The notes below the pieces were generated by a model that saw nothing but the letters and a program-made list of their open reading frames with translations, was not told the origin of the DNA and ran no database searches. A stretch of DNA of 64,000 nucleotides, taken from the NCBI RefSeq assembly GCF_002443255.2, contig NW_019211456.1, positions 11,988,229-12,052,228 on the forward strand. Direction: 5' to 3'. Numbering within the stretch: the first letter of the stretch is position 1; each line of letters begins with the position of its first letter. Source of the DNA: Varroa destructor. Lineage: Eukaryota; Arthropoda; Arachnida; Mesostigmata; Varroidae. Shown here one piece after another: positions 37,701 to 50,007 of the stretch. The translations under genes were made by a program, and so were the position numbers.

Positions 37701-40408
37701 CGATTTCCGCCACACACCAACTGGAAGGTCGTAAGTGTTCGAAAAAGAGAGCATTTGCCATGTCCTACACGGGTATCTATGTGAACTTTCTCTGTATTTA
37801 GTTGAAATAGTAATTAGTAGTTAGTAGTTTAGTTGAAGTAGTGTTGAAAGGAAGCTGGCTGTTAAGTATTACCCTATTTTTTGTCGACCTTCCAATAAAG
37901 TAGGTAGGCTATATTCATTTAGCCGTAAATGCGCTAAGTCATTAGTTCCATCTGGGACTGTTCAATTATTTTTATGTTTGACATTGTATGGCTTGTATGC
38001 GAATAATTTAGTAGTAACTCGCTATGTGCGTCAACAATTTTGCTATATGCGTGTTATTTCTTTGCCAATTTTTAGGAAATTCTAAACAGGGATAGAATGG
38101 GTGACTACTGGCTAACAATACATTCGCAAGTTCGGCTAGTTCACGTTGATTCTGGACAAGCTCTTAAATTTTCGGGTAAACAGTTACCTGAATGGGGCTT
38201 TAATCAGCACGAGGTCGTCACCGATCGCTCGATCGAACAAGATGACACTATCTGGAATGTCGAGGAGCATAGGTAAGCCAGTAGGAAAACTAAACAACAA
38301 AAATATGGTCAAATACAAATTCTGTTTTGAATGAACATGATTAAATCTAGATCGAAAACAGGGAACGATAGGATCGTCCTTTTGTTTGAAAATATGCCGC
38401 TTTAAAATGAAACGTTAGCATTTTGTACACGCATCTATTAAATATGTTTATGAGCGCCAAATCAATTTACGTAATAGGCCAGAATATACACTCTGTTCCT
38501 TCGTCTGAGTGAGATTAAATGATATCTTCACGATAGTATCCGGCGTAACTATGTGCCTGCCTACTAAATTTCAGGATGCGATAATATTAGCCTCAAATCT
38601 GGAAAGAAACACTTCCCTTTTGTGGCCAACCTGCCAGTTGTTCTGTTAACACAGCTGCAGAAGTAGAGTTTGAAATATTTGTCATAGTTCAACTGAACTT
38701 ACATTATGAGCCAAATATGAAACTATTTAAATCTTTATAATATTTGACTTCATGTAATTTTTAGATACACAAAAAAGAAAGACGAGAAAGAAAGGGAGCT
38801 GGATCTTGTTACCGCTGAATTTGTGCCGTTGGAGCCAACTAAGCTAACCTTCTGGCAGAAGTTTATTGAACTTCAGTATAAGATGCTCGTTGCTGATAAT
38901 GTAAGTTAATTATGTAGTATCAACTACAAGATAGGTTGACTATGTAGACCAAATATATCTGAATGGTACTATCATATTTGCTCCATTCATTTCATAAATG
39001 TATCAACCTCGTTTCATATTGAAATTTGGAATTTAAAATATGGCATCATATTTTTAATGTATCAAAATACGAACGTTTCACTATCGATGTTTTTAGTTGC
39101 ATGTTTATTGACATAATGTTTTATTGACTCGATTTAATTAAATCGCTAGGAAAATGTTGAGGATCATATATTTGCGTCTACTCCATTAGAGTGGCCGCTG
39201 CTTCTTCGAGGGGTTGCCTACTGGGTGAGCGGGGAATCGAACGCGCAGATTTTCCTTTTAGGAAATCCAATTCTCTGGTGGACCGGTTCCCTTGCTGTTC
39301 CTTTATATCTTGGCCTTCTTGCCGGATGCCTTCTCCGTAGGCGAAGACTGTGCTATGATATACCGGAAGGTGTGTTACCCTACTGTGAAAAATTCTGAGG
39401 CGTAGGTTTATATAAAGGCTGACTCAGTTAAAATAAAGACTTTAAATATTAGCTACATTAAATTTATGTATATTGTAGAATAAAACTATCAGTTTGCTAT
39501 TATTATCAGATGTTATAAAGTCATCGATTACGAGAACGGGTAATAATGTCTCGTTCTCAAATCCGTTGCCATATTTCAGATATGTTTCGTGCCGTTCTAT
39601 TGTGCGCTGAAGTCCTTGTTGGAGGCTACTTGATTAATTTCATTCCATATTTTTTTTGCGATCGTTCGTTGTTCCTCCATCACTATCTGCCAGCTGCCAT
39701 ATTCAAGCCGATGCTCATTGCAGCTCTCGTGCAGTTTACCGACCAGCTAATTAGGTAAGGACCAGTTACTCACAACTCAACCGTTCATACGCAGTTAGTT
39801 TCAGGAGGACTCATTTTACGTATTCCACTGTAAGACATACAAATCTAACTTTTCCAGATAATGGTATTGAAATTACCACGATTAACTTAATCTATTGTGA
39901 AATAAATCTAGGGCTTTCAATTCACAAAGCCTATACATGGATTGCTTTTCTGATTAGACACATTCTATAGGCTACCTAAAAACAATTTGCTTGGTTATAT
40001 ATTTCGTTTTAGATCATTACAGCAAATCTGTAGAAGTACATATATTCCATTACATTTTCTCGAAATAAAATCTTAAGGACGACGGAACGTTTATCTACTC
40101 CAAGGTACCTTATTCTCTCATAACTAATGTTAACAGTAACGAGAGTGCACTGAACGGATGCTGTTAGTGTGTTGTGTTTGTACTCGTCACTAACATTGTT
40201 TTGCTTTTGCAGTACCTTTCTTAGCGGCACGCGTCATGCTTGGGTCTCACGAGCGTTTTACGTAGGGGTTTTCTCCTGGCTTTTATTAGTTTTGTGGACA
40301 GCTTTCCATTACGTGACATTCGCTTATGGCACGTATTCATTAAGTCCGCAGGACATCGAACGGTTGCGGTGGCTTGATTCGTGGCAATTCATCGTTCATC
40401 GCAGATAA
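34721..40408 (+). CDS. POMT1: protein O-mannosyltransferase 1 (10 coding exons)
   Basis: POMT1 acts with POMT2 in the ER membrane, transferring mannose from dolichol-phosphate-mannose to Ser/Thr of targets such as dystroglycan. The fly orthologue is rotated abdomen. Exons are 34721-34813, 35399-35598, 36083-36260, 36510-37195, 37442-37730, 38076-38272, 38765-38900, 39150-39369, 39580-39754 and 40213-40408. Phases match and give 789 residues (human is 747). After a hydrophilic N-terminus comes TM1 and the luminal acidic motif in RAVVFDELHF, then [11 protein letters not shown]. Several hydrophobic helices follow, then [19 protein letters not shown]. The MIR region ([47 protein letters not shown]) precedes the C-terminal membrane helices ([17 protein letters not shown]) and the ending LRWLDSWQF. 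Identity to POMT1 rather than POMT2 rests on the GPHD, EGGLA and DVNNWW segments. The start is the first ATG of exon 1, and the N-terminal 60 residues are the least certain part. Confidence 0.96.
35820..35844. repeat. 12-bp-arm palindrome in POMT1 intron 2
   Basis: The arms CCGCATACGTAT and ATACGTATGCGG flank a single G. The symmetry is perfect. It lies in the intron between exons 2 and 3, and no function is evident. Confidence 0.85.
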
Positions 40409-42017
40409 TCTGGAGTCTTGAAGCGTCTATGTTACAGGCTGACATGTCAATCATGACACAATGTGCTTTTAGCCCAATAGCTGTCGAAGTGCCTAGTAGT
40501 GTTTGGGATTTTATTGGTATTAAAAATTATCAAAGACTAGGTTATTAAAATTCAGCTAACCCAAACGGAAACCTGTCGCAGTAGTATGACAACAAAGTTG
40601 TATAAGGGACTAAGCGAATAGTAAATCTATGGATATATTATGTAAAAAAATTAGGTAACTCATCGTACCTCTTGCCATAAACGGAGTAGCTTACCGCGCC
40701 AAGCTCAACTCATTAGGTCTTAGAGAATAGTACTCAAACTGGCTAATGGTTCATTACATATGCTTGAGTAAACGTATGGTAGGTTATTTTTTGTTGTGAC
40801 AGTTTTACCTAGTAGCTAGACACACACATACAAATCTAGTGATTTATTCATTCGAACACTGTAAATATATAACCATAATAGTTAGAATAAAAAAGTAAGT
40901 ACATATAAATCTGCAATATTTACACAAATTAGCGGTACTTTTTCAAATATTTTACTAAATACAACTATGTAATGCTATTAAGTGTATAATTTCTGGAAAA
41001 TATCCTAATATGCAAAAAATTACATCCTAAATTACATAAAAAGCATACGTTATAGTGGCTTGTGCGTTCTATTTTTTAGGTAGTCAGTGATGAACACTCC
41101 ACCAGCTACTTTATAGAAGCTAATGTAGAAGTTGTATTCGGTATGGAATATCTACTCTTTCCGTAAACTTTGCTGCCGGTGAATCTTGACCATATGATTA
41201 AGCTATCGGTCATTAATATTTCGAGACGCCAGCTTATTATGAAGGCACGCAATACTTAATGCATAGAAGAACAACAGAGTCCAAAGACAAAAGGCAACAT
41301 AAAGTAAGTGATGACGTAGTGTGTATCCTTATAAATTGACTAGATTAATTTGAATTATTATACATTCACTCCTTATCTATTTATTGAGGGTGTGCTCATT
41401 CCAATTCTTCTTCGAGCCAAACCGTAGCTTTGGTCTTTCTGGTTGCAATAATGATATGTTCATAAATATATAATAATAGTTCATTATGTTAATGAATACA
41501 CAAGACTGCTGCGTATATGTTATATCTTTTACGTGTTCATCTATGAACTAAATTACTGAATAGAGACCAACCGCTGTAGTCTACAAAAAATGTACAGTTA
41601 TCATACGGCCTTGCTTAGCAGTACTTTTGGTTTCGTTAAACACAATCAAGACCTGAACGAGACAGCTTTCGGCAGTTGCAAAGATTAAAAAACTGCCTGT
41701 CTCAAGAGTGGCCTCGTATAACTTTTTCCTTGTTTTCGTTAACCTCGCGCTATATTCTTCAGCTAGCGATTATGCAGCTATCACTAATCACCATTCAACA
41801 ACTAGCTGATGATTACCCATCCTCGTAAAAACAGAAAATGTGCTCACGTTTGCGTTCTTCACAAAGTGAATCCATCTAGCTGTATAACTGTGTGTTGCTA
41901 TATATATATCTATATAGTGTATGTAGTTGGCTGCAATATGTATTTCATTAGAACAGCAATAAAGATTGGCCTATTCTAAAAGCAATGTTTTCCAACACTG
42001 AGGCGACATTGCCTCTC
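40409..42017. other. convergent intergenic region POMT1/FLASH-like gene
   Basis: The 3' ends of POMT1 (plus) and the FLASH-like gene (minus) face each other here. ATTAAA near 40519 and AATAAA near 40887 are candidate plus-strand poly(A) signals. The DNA is very AT-rich, with no open frame of note. Confidence 0.55.
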
Positions 42018-44981
42018 TTACGTGACCTTATCAAAGTAGAGAGTTCTTCCGACGTCATCTGCTGTTCTGCCATTCTTTACAGCTGTCATTAACGGAGTCC
42101 CATCATACTCTTTTCCCGGTGTTTCTGGTACTGTAGATGTATCTAAAGGAGTAAAATGTGCTTCATGCCATTCGAAAGTTTCGCGATGGAGTAGTACCTG
42201 CTGCCCAATGAGTCGCGAATTGGATCCGGTGGGCGTTACCGAAGAAGACGTCGGACTGAGAGTTGGGGTCAATGGCTTATCGTTATCACTATTTAGACTC
42301 GTTCGTGTTCTAAGCGGCACTTGGTCAAGGAAACTAAAATCACAGGGCAGTTGAACACTTGCCGGTGAATCTGCTCCATCAGCCGGACAACCGGTCAAAG
42401 GCCGGGGCTTCTTACGTGGGGAACGACGCTGTGGTGTATTAACTAGTTCTATAATTTCAGTCTCTAATTGCCTTCCTCTGTTATTCTTATAGAGCTCTTG
42501 TTCGGTATTATATTGTGAGTTCGTCTCCTCTGACTCTTGAACCAGATACCGTGGAATGGCCAAAAAAAGTTGCATTTCATTTACTTTTTTTGGGTTACGA
42601 GGGTCTTCTGTCTCATCTGTCATTCTCGACGGAATTTTGCATGGATGGCCTCGTAGTATTGACTGTGCCTTCGGAGATTCACTACTGGTGGGGCTAATAT
42701 GCGAGAAATTGGGGTTCTTCATGACTAATCCCTCACTATGGTCTGGAATTAATTTTCGTGGACTTCTTCTAGCTGTTGGTGTTGTACAACCGGCAACGCC
42801 TTTTTCGTTTTCTGAGGACCGTGAAAGTTTATGGGTTGGCGATTTTTTTTCCAGTGGAGCTCTGGGGATAGTGGAGGAACCTTTTCTTGTTTTAGGTTCT
42901 CGGGAAGGCTTCTGTGCAGATAGATTAAGATTACCCACGTCACGAGATTTGTGACAGTCCACTTCTTGTGAAACTTTGTTCTTATGAGGGCTTTTCTGTT
43001 TGTTGCAAAGCTTGGTACTAGGACTAGAATGTCTTTGAAAGGACCTGCTTCTTACCCGTCGTTCCTCTGCTTTTGATTTCGATTCTAGCGAAGTTGCACG
43101 GCGTCGGGTGGATGCATTTGTCGTACGCGCAGACTTCCTTGGAGATCTGCATAACTCTTGAACTTTTTGCAATAAACTTTCGCTTTCTGATTCAGAAATT
43201 TCGCCATCTTCTTTTAACTGCTCGTATTCAGGACTTTGGTTTTGAGAAACACGCGTTTTCACATGAAACTCCACTGAAGATTCTTCGTAAACAGATGGTT
43301 TTTTAGAGTCATCTTCTTTGGTTGCGTTTGCACGGGCCTCGGTCTTTGGGGAAGTGCGACGATTCTTCATTTGGGGACTCACCGTTCTCCTGAAGTGTCG
43401 TTCCGACCTAGACAACGATCGACCATCACTGATTTTCGCTTCATCTTTTTCAGTTTTGGTTGAAACAAGCCTGCATATACGCTCACGTGTTTTTCGCTCG
43501 TTCGTCCGCTGTCTTTTGGAATTTTCTGTCTCCTGCTCTACTTTTCGTTTTCGATTCGAATCTCCTGTATCGCCATGTTTACCATTTCTCCTATAGGATA
43601 TTTCTTGACTTAGCCTTTCTTCTCTTCGATTAACCACAGCTTTTTGTTCCCTTTGATTCTTTCCATAACTATCCCTCTGAGGGTGTTTATCGCGCTCACG
43701 TCGGTCTCTGCTGTCCCTCCGTGGGGGCCTGTCGGAATGTGATGTACTTCGTCTATGGCTATCTTTTCGTTTATCGTTTTTACTATTGTAGCATCTTTCA
43801 TTGTTTTCTTTACACAGTCGAGACTCTTCAAACTCAGATGATTTTTTCCGTTCGCTTCCTTGACCTGTGGATTCCTGACTCTTACTGGAGCTTTCCGAAA
43901 CCGCTCTTTGGGAATGCTTTGGTAGATAATTTCGAAGTGTATCAAGCTCCTCGCGCATACTCTGCCTACTGTCTACAAAAACAAATGGGGTTACTTTCTG
44001 GGAATGATCTGGCTGTCGTGGCACTTGTGGAGCTGAATGAGGCTCATAATTACCCGGCATTTGAGGAACTATCGAAGGCAATGGCTTGGCACAATCCTGC
44101 GCTAGCTTCCTTCGAAAGCACAAGGCATCGTACCTGCAAATGGAACGACCAAAGAGTTACCCGACGTTAGCTCTTACTATTACTGTAAAATAATTATTTG
44201 AGAGAATAAAACGTTTTGATTTCTATTGAAGTACATTCTAAAGTGAAACTGAAGTGTAATAAACAACAAATTAGCACAGCAACTAACTTGCTCTTTAATT
44301 TGCTCAGCTCCTTGTCCTTCAGGGTAATAATGTGATGCGACGATTTGTACAGGAGAGCGAGGTTTATCTCCAACTGGTGGTTCGCTTTTTTCAGTAGTCC
44401 GATCTCATGTTTGAGCTATAAATAATAAGTGAAATTATATGTTTTAGATTAATAACCTTAGATTAATAACCTGCGTTAAACCTTGGCGAATATCTCCACT
44501 ACATGTGAATACACGACATGCATGGCAGCAATAAAACTATATATCAAACATAAAATAAAGCATATAAAATCCATTCATAGTAGTTACAAACCTTTTCTAC
44601 TTGTATATGGTTAACCCTTGTTGGTGGTGGCCTGTTCCTATCCGGATTTCTCATTTTATTTTTGGCTGTTTCCTTGAACTTATTTGTGAGTCCTTCGTCC
44701 ATAAGGTCCATTGAATCGAGGCCATCATCTTCATCCTTTTGCCTACTCTTTTTTGGGGAAGATTTTGAGGCAAGCTTCTCTTGCACCGTGGTATGGTCAC
44801 TTCCATCATTGCCAGCTAAAGATGTTAGGTGAATTCTCTCTGGTTGGCTTTCAGACTCTTTTTTGCCTTGCTTTTTCTTGTTGTTTGACGACGCTGAAGT
44901 CGATGAAGACGACGTCGACAATGAAGACGATGATGATGAACTGGACGATACCTCGAGATCACCATAGATATCATCCTCCAT
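42018..44981 (-). CDS. nuclear serine/basic-rich protein, FLASH/CASP8AP2-like (3 coding exons)
   Basis: Exons on the minus strand are 44981-44592, 44415-44288 and 44133-42018. They join in phase to 877 residues. The protein begins MEDDIYGDLEV, followed by a long Ser run. Exon 2 encodes a leucine-heptad coiled coil (LKHEIGLLKKANHQLEINLA, then LKDKELSKLK). Exon 3 is a single 2.1 kb exon of Ser/Arg/Lys/Glu-rich, low-complexity sequence with DGEISESESE and several SPRK-type basic patches, which suggests a nuclear protein. FLASH (CASP8AP2), a histone-locus-body scaffold for histone mRNA 3' processing, likewise has an N-terminal DIYxxL motif, a following coiled coil ending in KDxEIxxL, a long charged tail and an ExGEIxSDSE segment. 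The match is architectural and by eye. The C-terminal SANT-like domain of vertebrate FLASH was not seen. Other coiled-coil nuclear proteins remain possible. Confidence 0.5.
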
Positions 44982-45534
44982 TGTCTCCTACAACTCCTTT
45001 ATTATTACTGGAAAAAAAAGCGGCGCATACTGGAAACGAAAACAAACGTATAGAGCTTGTGTCAAAATAAAAGAATTTCTACAATATTCAAGGTCGATTA
45101 TTATTGCTTAGCTGAGTCTTGTAGGTTCATTGATATTTGGAAGCATAAATTAATGAACACGAAAAAAATATAAGCAAAGCAAATGTTATATCATCATGAT
45201 ACTCATAAAATGTTCAGTGAATGCTTTAAGAACCTAAAAAGAATGTAAACTCTAACAGCGAAATGGTGCATCTGTTGGAATTGCTCATCTTGTATCGTGT
45301 TAAAGTTAGGCGTGCTGACAAACATAATTGTTTACAGATCAACTGAATTATAAATTATACCAATTAGAAATGCTTTCACCTTTACATTTCGTTCTTGTTT
45401 TTCACAAACAATGAATCCAGCATGGTATTAAACAATTCGCCCGTTTACCACGAATAAGTTGGACATATGTCAATTTTATCCAATAACAAAAAATTATGAT
45501 TGATTTTGTAAGAATTTGTCCAATAATTTTCATA

Positions 45535-45621
45535 CTCCTAGTTAGCGCAGCTGCTTAGCGCGCGAACTTTTAAAAGCGTGTTTAAAAGCAAAGAGTCGAT
45601 GGTTCGGGTCTTCCTTAGGAG
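45535..45621 (+). other. tRNA-like or tRNA-derived SINE-head sequence
   Basis: CTCCTAG at 45535 can pair with TTAGGAG at 45615 as a 7-bp acceptor-type stem. TAGCGCAGCTGCTTAGCG resembles a polymerase III A box, and GGTTCGGGTC a B box, at tRNA-like spacing. The T-arm does not pair properly and I cannot assign an anticodon. A tRNA pseudogene or SINE head is therefore likelier than a functional tRNA. Confidence 0.3.
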
Positions 45622-46079
45622 ACGTGTTACACGATTTGTTGTTTATTAATGTGTCTAAGTTTTACATTTTTTCGAATCATTCTATTCAATTTTTGGGATG
45701 TTGTTTTGATGCGTTTACGAGGCTAACCGAGATTTGGAACTACAATATTTTTGGCAATTGTTTCATGAGTTTATTTATGAGTTCCATGTAAAGTGAGGTC
45801 GAACTCTGCTTTTGTTTTGTGTACGCAAGTTGCAGTAACGTTTTTCAGAGTTCGTGCCATTTTGACATAAAATGCTTTATTACGCATTTTATGTTTTATC
45901 GATGTCCAGCCACTAGAGCAACTGTAATTCGTTCTCCAGATAGCATATAATATTCTTGTTTGAGCTTGTCTCTTCGTAGTAAGCGAGCCGCTAGTCTTAC
46001 CTAACTACCTGCTTACCTCTTAACAAATCCCGTCTGTGATTAGCTTAATTATCCTTTATTGAAGTAACCACATAATCCT

Positions 46080-46529
46080 CTATTTCAGTTTTATCGTATT
46101 ACAATAAGCGATTACTTTTCCTTTTACCCGTCGAACTCGTACAAGAGCTAAATAGATAGTTCCTGTGCTGATTGTAAAAACCACAAGTGCTATTCCACCG
46201 TGTTCTGTTTCAGCGACAATGGAAATATCAGCTGCTGCAGACTCCATACACCGTGTCAATATGAAAACACGAAGAAATACGGGAACGATGCTAGGGTAAT
46301 TTTTTTTGAAGGCCTCGATCTCGGTTTTGACCGTCAGCTTTAGACGAAGTAGGTTTGAGTCTATAACGTCTCTGTGATGACGAAAAGACCTAAAATTAAA
46401 TCTCACCGTTGCTAAATGCTCCACTAACAAAAACGTTTCCTCTGCATCAACCAGTACGTAATCTAAACAAAAGTCCACAAAAGAACTTTCTACTTTGAAG
46501 ACACTAAGATCAAGTGCAAGACCACCATA
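46080..46529 (-). CDS. unassigned open reading frame, about 150 codons
   Basis: On the minus strand the frame is open from just after a TGA near 46530 to a TAG at 46080. It has no ATG near its beginning. It could be a terminal exon, a gene starting at an internal Met, or chance. The product is mixed hydrophobic and charged (LDYVLVDAEETFLLVEHLAT, then TEIEAFKKNYPSIVPVFLR). It has a possible membrane segment GGIALVVFTISTGTIYLALV followed by basic RVRRVKGK. I recognise no family. The length and non-repetitive composition are the only support. Confidence 0.25.
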   Translation of the reverse strand, partial: YGGLALDLSVFKVESSFVDFCLDYVLVDAEETFLLVEHLATVRFNFRSFRHHRDVIDSNLLRLKLTVKTEIEAFKKNYPSIVPVFLRVFILTRCMESAAADISIVAETEHGGIALVVFTISTGTIYLALVRVRRVKGKVIAYCNTIKLK

Positions 46530-47315
46530 AAATCAAACTTCGCCACTTTTCTTTGTGATTGGACGATTGGACTACGTCTAATAGAACTAAGCCACGAACA
46601 TCTATTACTGCGTAGTTCACCTCATTGCTTTCTAGCAAGTTCCATCACTTCACTCCGGCAAAAATTTACGCGCCTCTTGTAGGCGCGAGAAATCAGCAAA
46701 ACACCAACAAACGAATGAATGAATGAATGAATTCATGTATTCAGGAATGTACTCATAATAGAACAACGAACCAATGACAGTCCTCATTCTACATTAAGTT
46801 TCAGTTCATGATGAAGCTGAGGCCCAATTAAAATAAAAAATACGTCAGGATAGAGTAGACGCTTTTTCACCAGCCTAACTGTCTACGGAGGATCGTTGTC
46901 AAAAATGAACTGCGATTGCTTGTTAATTATGGCAAAAACGAGTTATATACCATGTTTTACTATACTACAATTAGTATATTTTCTCGGTTTTTAATTTTTT
47001 CCCGAAGTTAATTTAAAACAAAAACGTTAAAACAAAGATATGGGACTATTTAGAAGACAAAGTAAAATAAACATAATTATTGTACGATCTTGCATTACCA
47101 TATATTTCCAGCAAGACGATCGAGTATTTCCTTAAAATTCGTTTGTTTTATACAAAGCATACACTATAACTAAGTATTGGAATAAGATCAACGTGTTTTA
47201 AATTTTTGAGTGCTAAATGTTAGAACGCAATTTTAGATTACTGTAATTCTTATTGCAAAGTTTTTTTGATCCACTTTTTTTAATCCATTTGTTTGTAAAA
47301 CCTGTTTGTAAAATG

Positions 47316-47331
47316 TATATATATATATATA
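47316..47331. repeat. short (TA)n microsatellite
   Basis: A simple TA run directly beside the left arm of the inverted-repeat element at 47337. Confidence 0.9.
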
Positions 47332-47336
47332 CACGT

Positions 47337-47468
47337 TTCCTGTCTGAATATACTGTTCTTTCAGGCGATGAACATTTTTTGTGAACTTGGATAACACTAC
47401 CTACAGCAGGTAGGAATTTAACTTCTGCGTTCAACATGCTAAAAAGTGTCTTCAGCAAGAAACCGTAC

Positions 47469-47506
<38 letters not shown>

Positions 47507-48105
47507 TGGATACGAACTATTGGTCTCTGCCAGCTAACGATAAACCTAAGCCAGAATGTTTTCTTTATGTAGCAAGGTAGCTTAGCTGACAATAAACCTA
47601 AACTGCGGGGAGTTGTGCTGCAAACAACTGGATGGTTGGAAGTTCTTCTCGATAGTCTGTGGATTAGGAGGAACTAAGCCTGGAGAAATTTTTTTAGAAA
47701 AGTTGAGCGTTTCTTAAATAAGCTATGTTCTTGGGTAGCAAATTAAAGTCTGTCACTCTACTGAGTTAATCCTATATGTCGGAGGAGGTTAGCACGTGTG
47801 CCGGGGTGCTCCGAGCAAATTACATTTCGTGAGCACCATCTGGCTCGGATTTTGTGTAATCTTGCCCACTGAATCATCATCACCGTCTCTAAAACAGTGC
47901 ATCTACAAATAAGCCATCTGTGGGTACAAGCGAAAGATGTAATGGAAAAAATACAGTTACGAGTGGGTTAAGTAGACGGTTTCTTGCTGAAGGCACTCTT
48001 TAGCGTGTTGAACGAAGAAATTAAATTCCTATCTGCTGTAGGTAGTGCTATCCAAGTTCACAAAAAATGTTCATCGCCTGAAAGAACAGTATATTTAGAC
48101 AGGAA
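47337..48105. mobile_element. fold-back element with 130-bp inverted arms
   Basis: Bases 47337-47466 and 47976-48105 are inverted copies of each other, each 130 bp, differing at about 8 positions. They enclose about 510 bp. Read toward the element's interior on the left (minus strand) and outward on the right (plus strand), both arms keep an open frame containing QVHKKCSSPERTVY. No transposase was seen inside, and no flanking target duplication is obvious. It could be a fold-back/MITE-type transposon, or two inverted copies of a fragment of some other gene or element. Confidence 0.7.
47471..47504. repeat. (AT)17 microsatellite
   Basis: An uninterrupted AT dinucleotide run just inside the left arm of the fold-back element. 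Confidence 0.97.
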
Positions 48106-50007
48106 TTTGGTCCCGACACGTGGTAGTTACGTGTATACTATGTGACTGAAATAGCTCGCGGCAGAGAGCCGTAGACATCATTTTGTGTTGCATCGCCGCT
48201 TAAACCGAAAATGGAAGTATGAACGCAATCCAGTAAAAAGAACAGCCGAGTACTACTATAAAAATGTACGGCAGGCATTTCGTATGGGCCCGCTGCCGCG
48301 GACTAGTGCAAGCCGTAGTTGATCGCATCGAGCGGGGGAAATTGTCTCTGTTCGTTGGAAACAGTGGAACCGATACGAGCAGGAGATTGCGAGAGTTTAG
48401 ACAGCGTGAAGATTATGAAGTCGATGCTCGAGCCGGGATGTGGCCGCGTTTTTTTATTGTTGAAGTAAATATATGAAAATACTTCTTTAAAAAGCGTAGT
48501 GACACTAAAGACATACGATAAAGGAACATACGGCACGATTTTTGGGTCTTAGTAGGCTCAGCAGAAAGTTGCTAAGGGCGGTAAAGAAGTATATGGTATG
48601 ATGATCTTTGGACATCAACTCCATGACTTTGTAGCAGCTAGCGAATACGTACTTATAAACCATATTAATGTTTAAGGCTCCAAAATGACAATACACACGA
48701 TCATGTCTAGCAGCGCGACAGACATGATAAGAAACTACGTTTAAGTTGAACACGCAAATTCCTTATGTTTTGTTTACCACTTAATTGTGGGAAATTTCGT
48801 AGCTCGGTGACTAGCCTATCACTTCACCCTCTCATGATAATGCAGTGAAAATAAAAGTCTTTTACATTGTCGCGTACGTCTGCATAAGCGAATAAGCTCG
48901 CTGCAATACTGGATGAGTTCAATTCGTGTAGTTTTTTCTTCTTGCGGATAAAGACCATTTCTGCCCGCCTTTCTCGCACTTATGTAGTGTTCGCGCAGCT
49001 GTCTGCTCCGTCAAACTGACAGACTACCGGTGTAAATAAACAGTATGGTCGTCGCTTATATGCCGATTATTTCGTACGCTAAAAATCGAAATCGATGTAC
49101 AAAAAAGATAGCAAAATTGCAATGCAGTTCTGTGTAGTACTGTGCTTGTGTGACAATTTACTATATCTTCGTTTAGTCTGAGTATCATATATATCCTCAC
49201 TTGATTTGAATGTGACGGCTTTGACAATGCTGTTCAGCCTAAATCCGTTTAAGACTTGGTATCAGTCTATTTCGCCGTTTTAATTGTGATAATGGTAGTT
49301 CAGTTCGAACGTCTGACCGCTGGCTGAGTTGTCCCTGAGTATTAGTTGGCGGCGAATCCGCGCACAGCCGCATGGTAACCGCCGACACCTGTCAAAATAT
49401 AGAACGTCAGTTAACGCTGAATTTGAAGCTAACAGTTTCGCGTATGGAAATGTTCGACGACAAACATGTGCTACCGAAAGCAAAATTGAATAGGTCTACT
49501 ACATCCAATGTCAAGTGCTTTTCAAGTATATCTCAATCTTTCCAAACATGTGCGTCTGTGGCGTGTACGCCAAGTGACAGATAACATTTCTTGCACTGTT
49601 CCTTCAGAATTTTCGTCACCAGAAGTCTATTTAAAAATGCCCAATCTAGTATGAATAAAATAAAGGTTACCTCACGAGCACCTGGTCACTAGCTGTGCTG
49701 TGGGTAGATGTAGATCATTAATATCGTAGACTCGGTGAAACGTATCCAAAACAACGTTGTTTGCGCGTGGTTAGAAAAAGGAAGGCAACTACTTAACCCA
49801 TTTCCTACAACTTCCTTCTTTTGCCAAGGCTCAACTACGGTGCAGCACTTAGTTTTGTTCAGCTGACTTATCTGTTTGTTCAGCTATTAATTTGATCCAA
49901 CGATATCTCGGAGCGTCACCACATCCAGTAGTCTATGATTACCTAGGGTAACACATGACCGTTGTGTGGATGTATCGGGTTAATTAAACGAAGGAAAACA
50001 GATAGCT

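Larger units (their letters stand above)
44982..50007. promoter_or_regulatory. divergent intergenic region FLASH-like/NUS1
   Basis: Promoters of both flanking genes should lie within this 5 kb. It also contains a tRNA-like sequence (45535-45621), a 150-codon unassigned minus-strand frame (46080-46529), the inverted-repeat element (47337-48105) and AT microsatellites. It is the most repeat-rich part of the window. Confidence 0.5.

Noticed and set aside
48264..48476. 70-codon plus-strand frame beside the fold-back element
   Set aside because: Short, no recognisable motif, and not part of the repeated arms.
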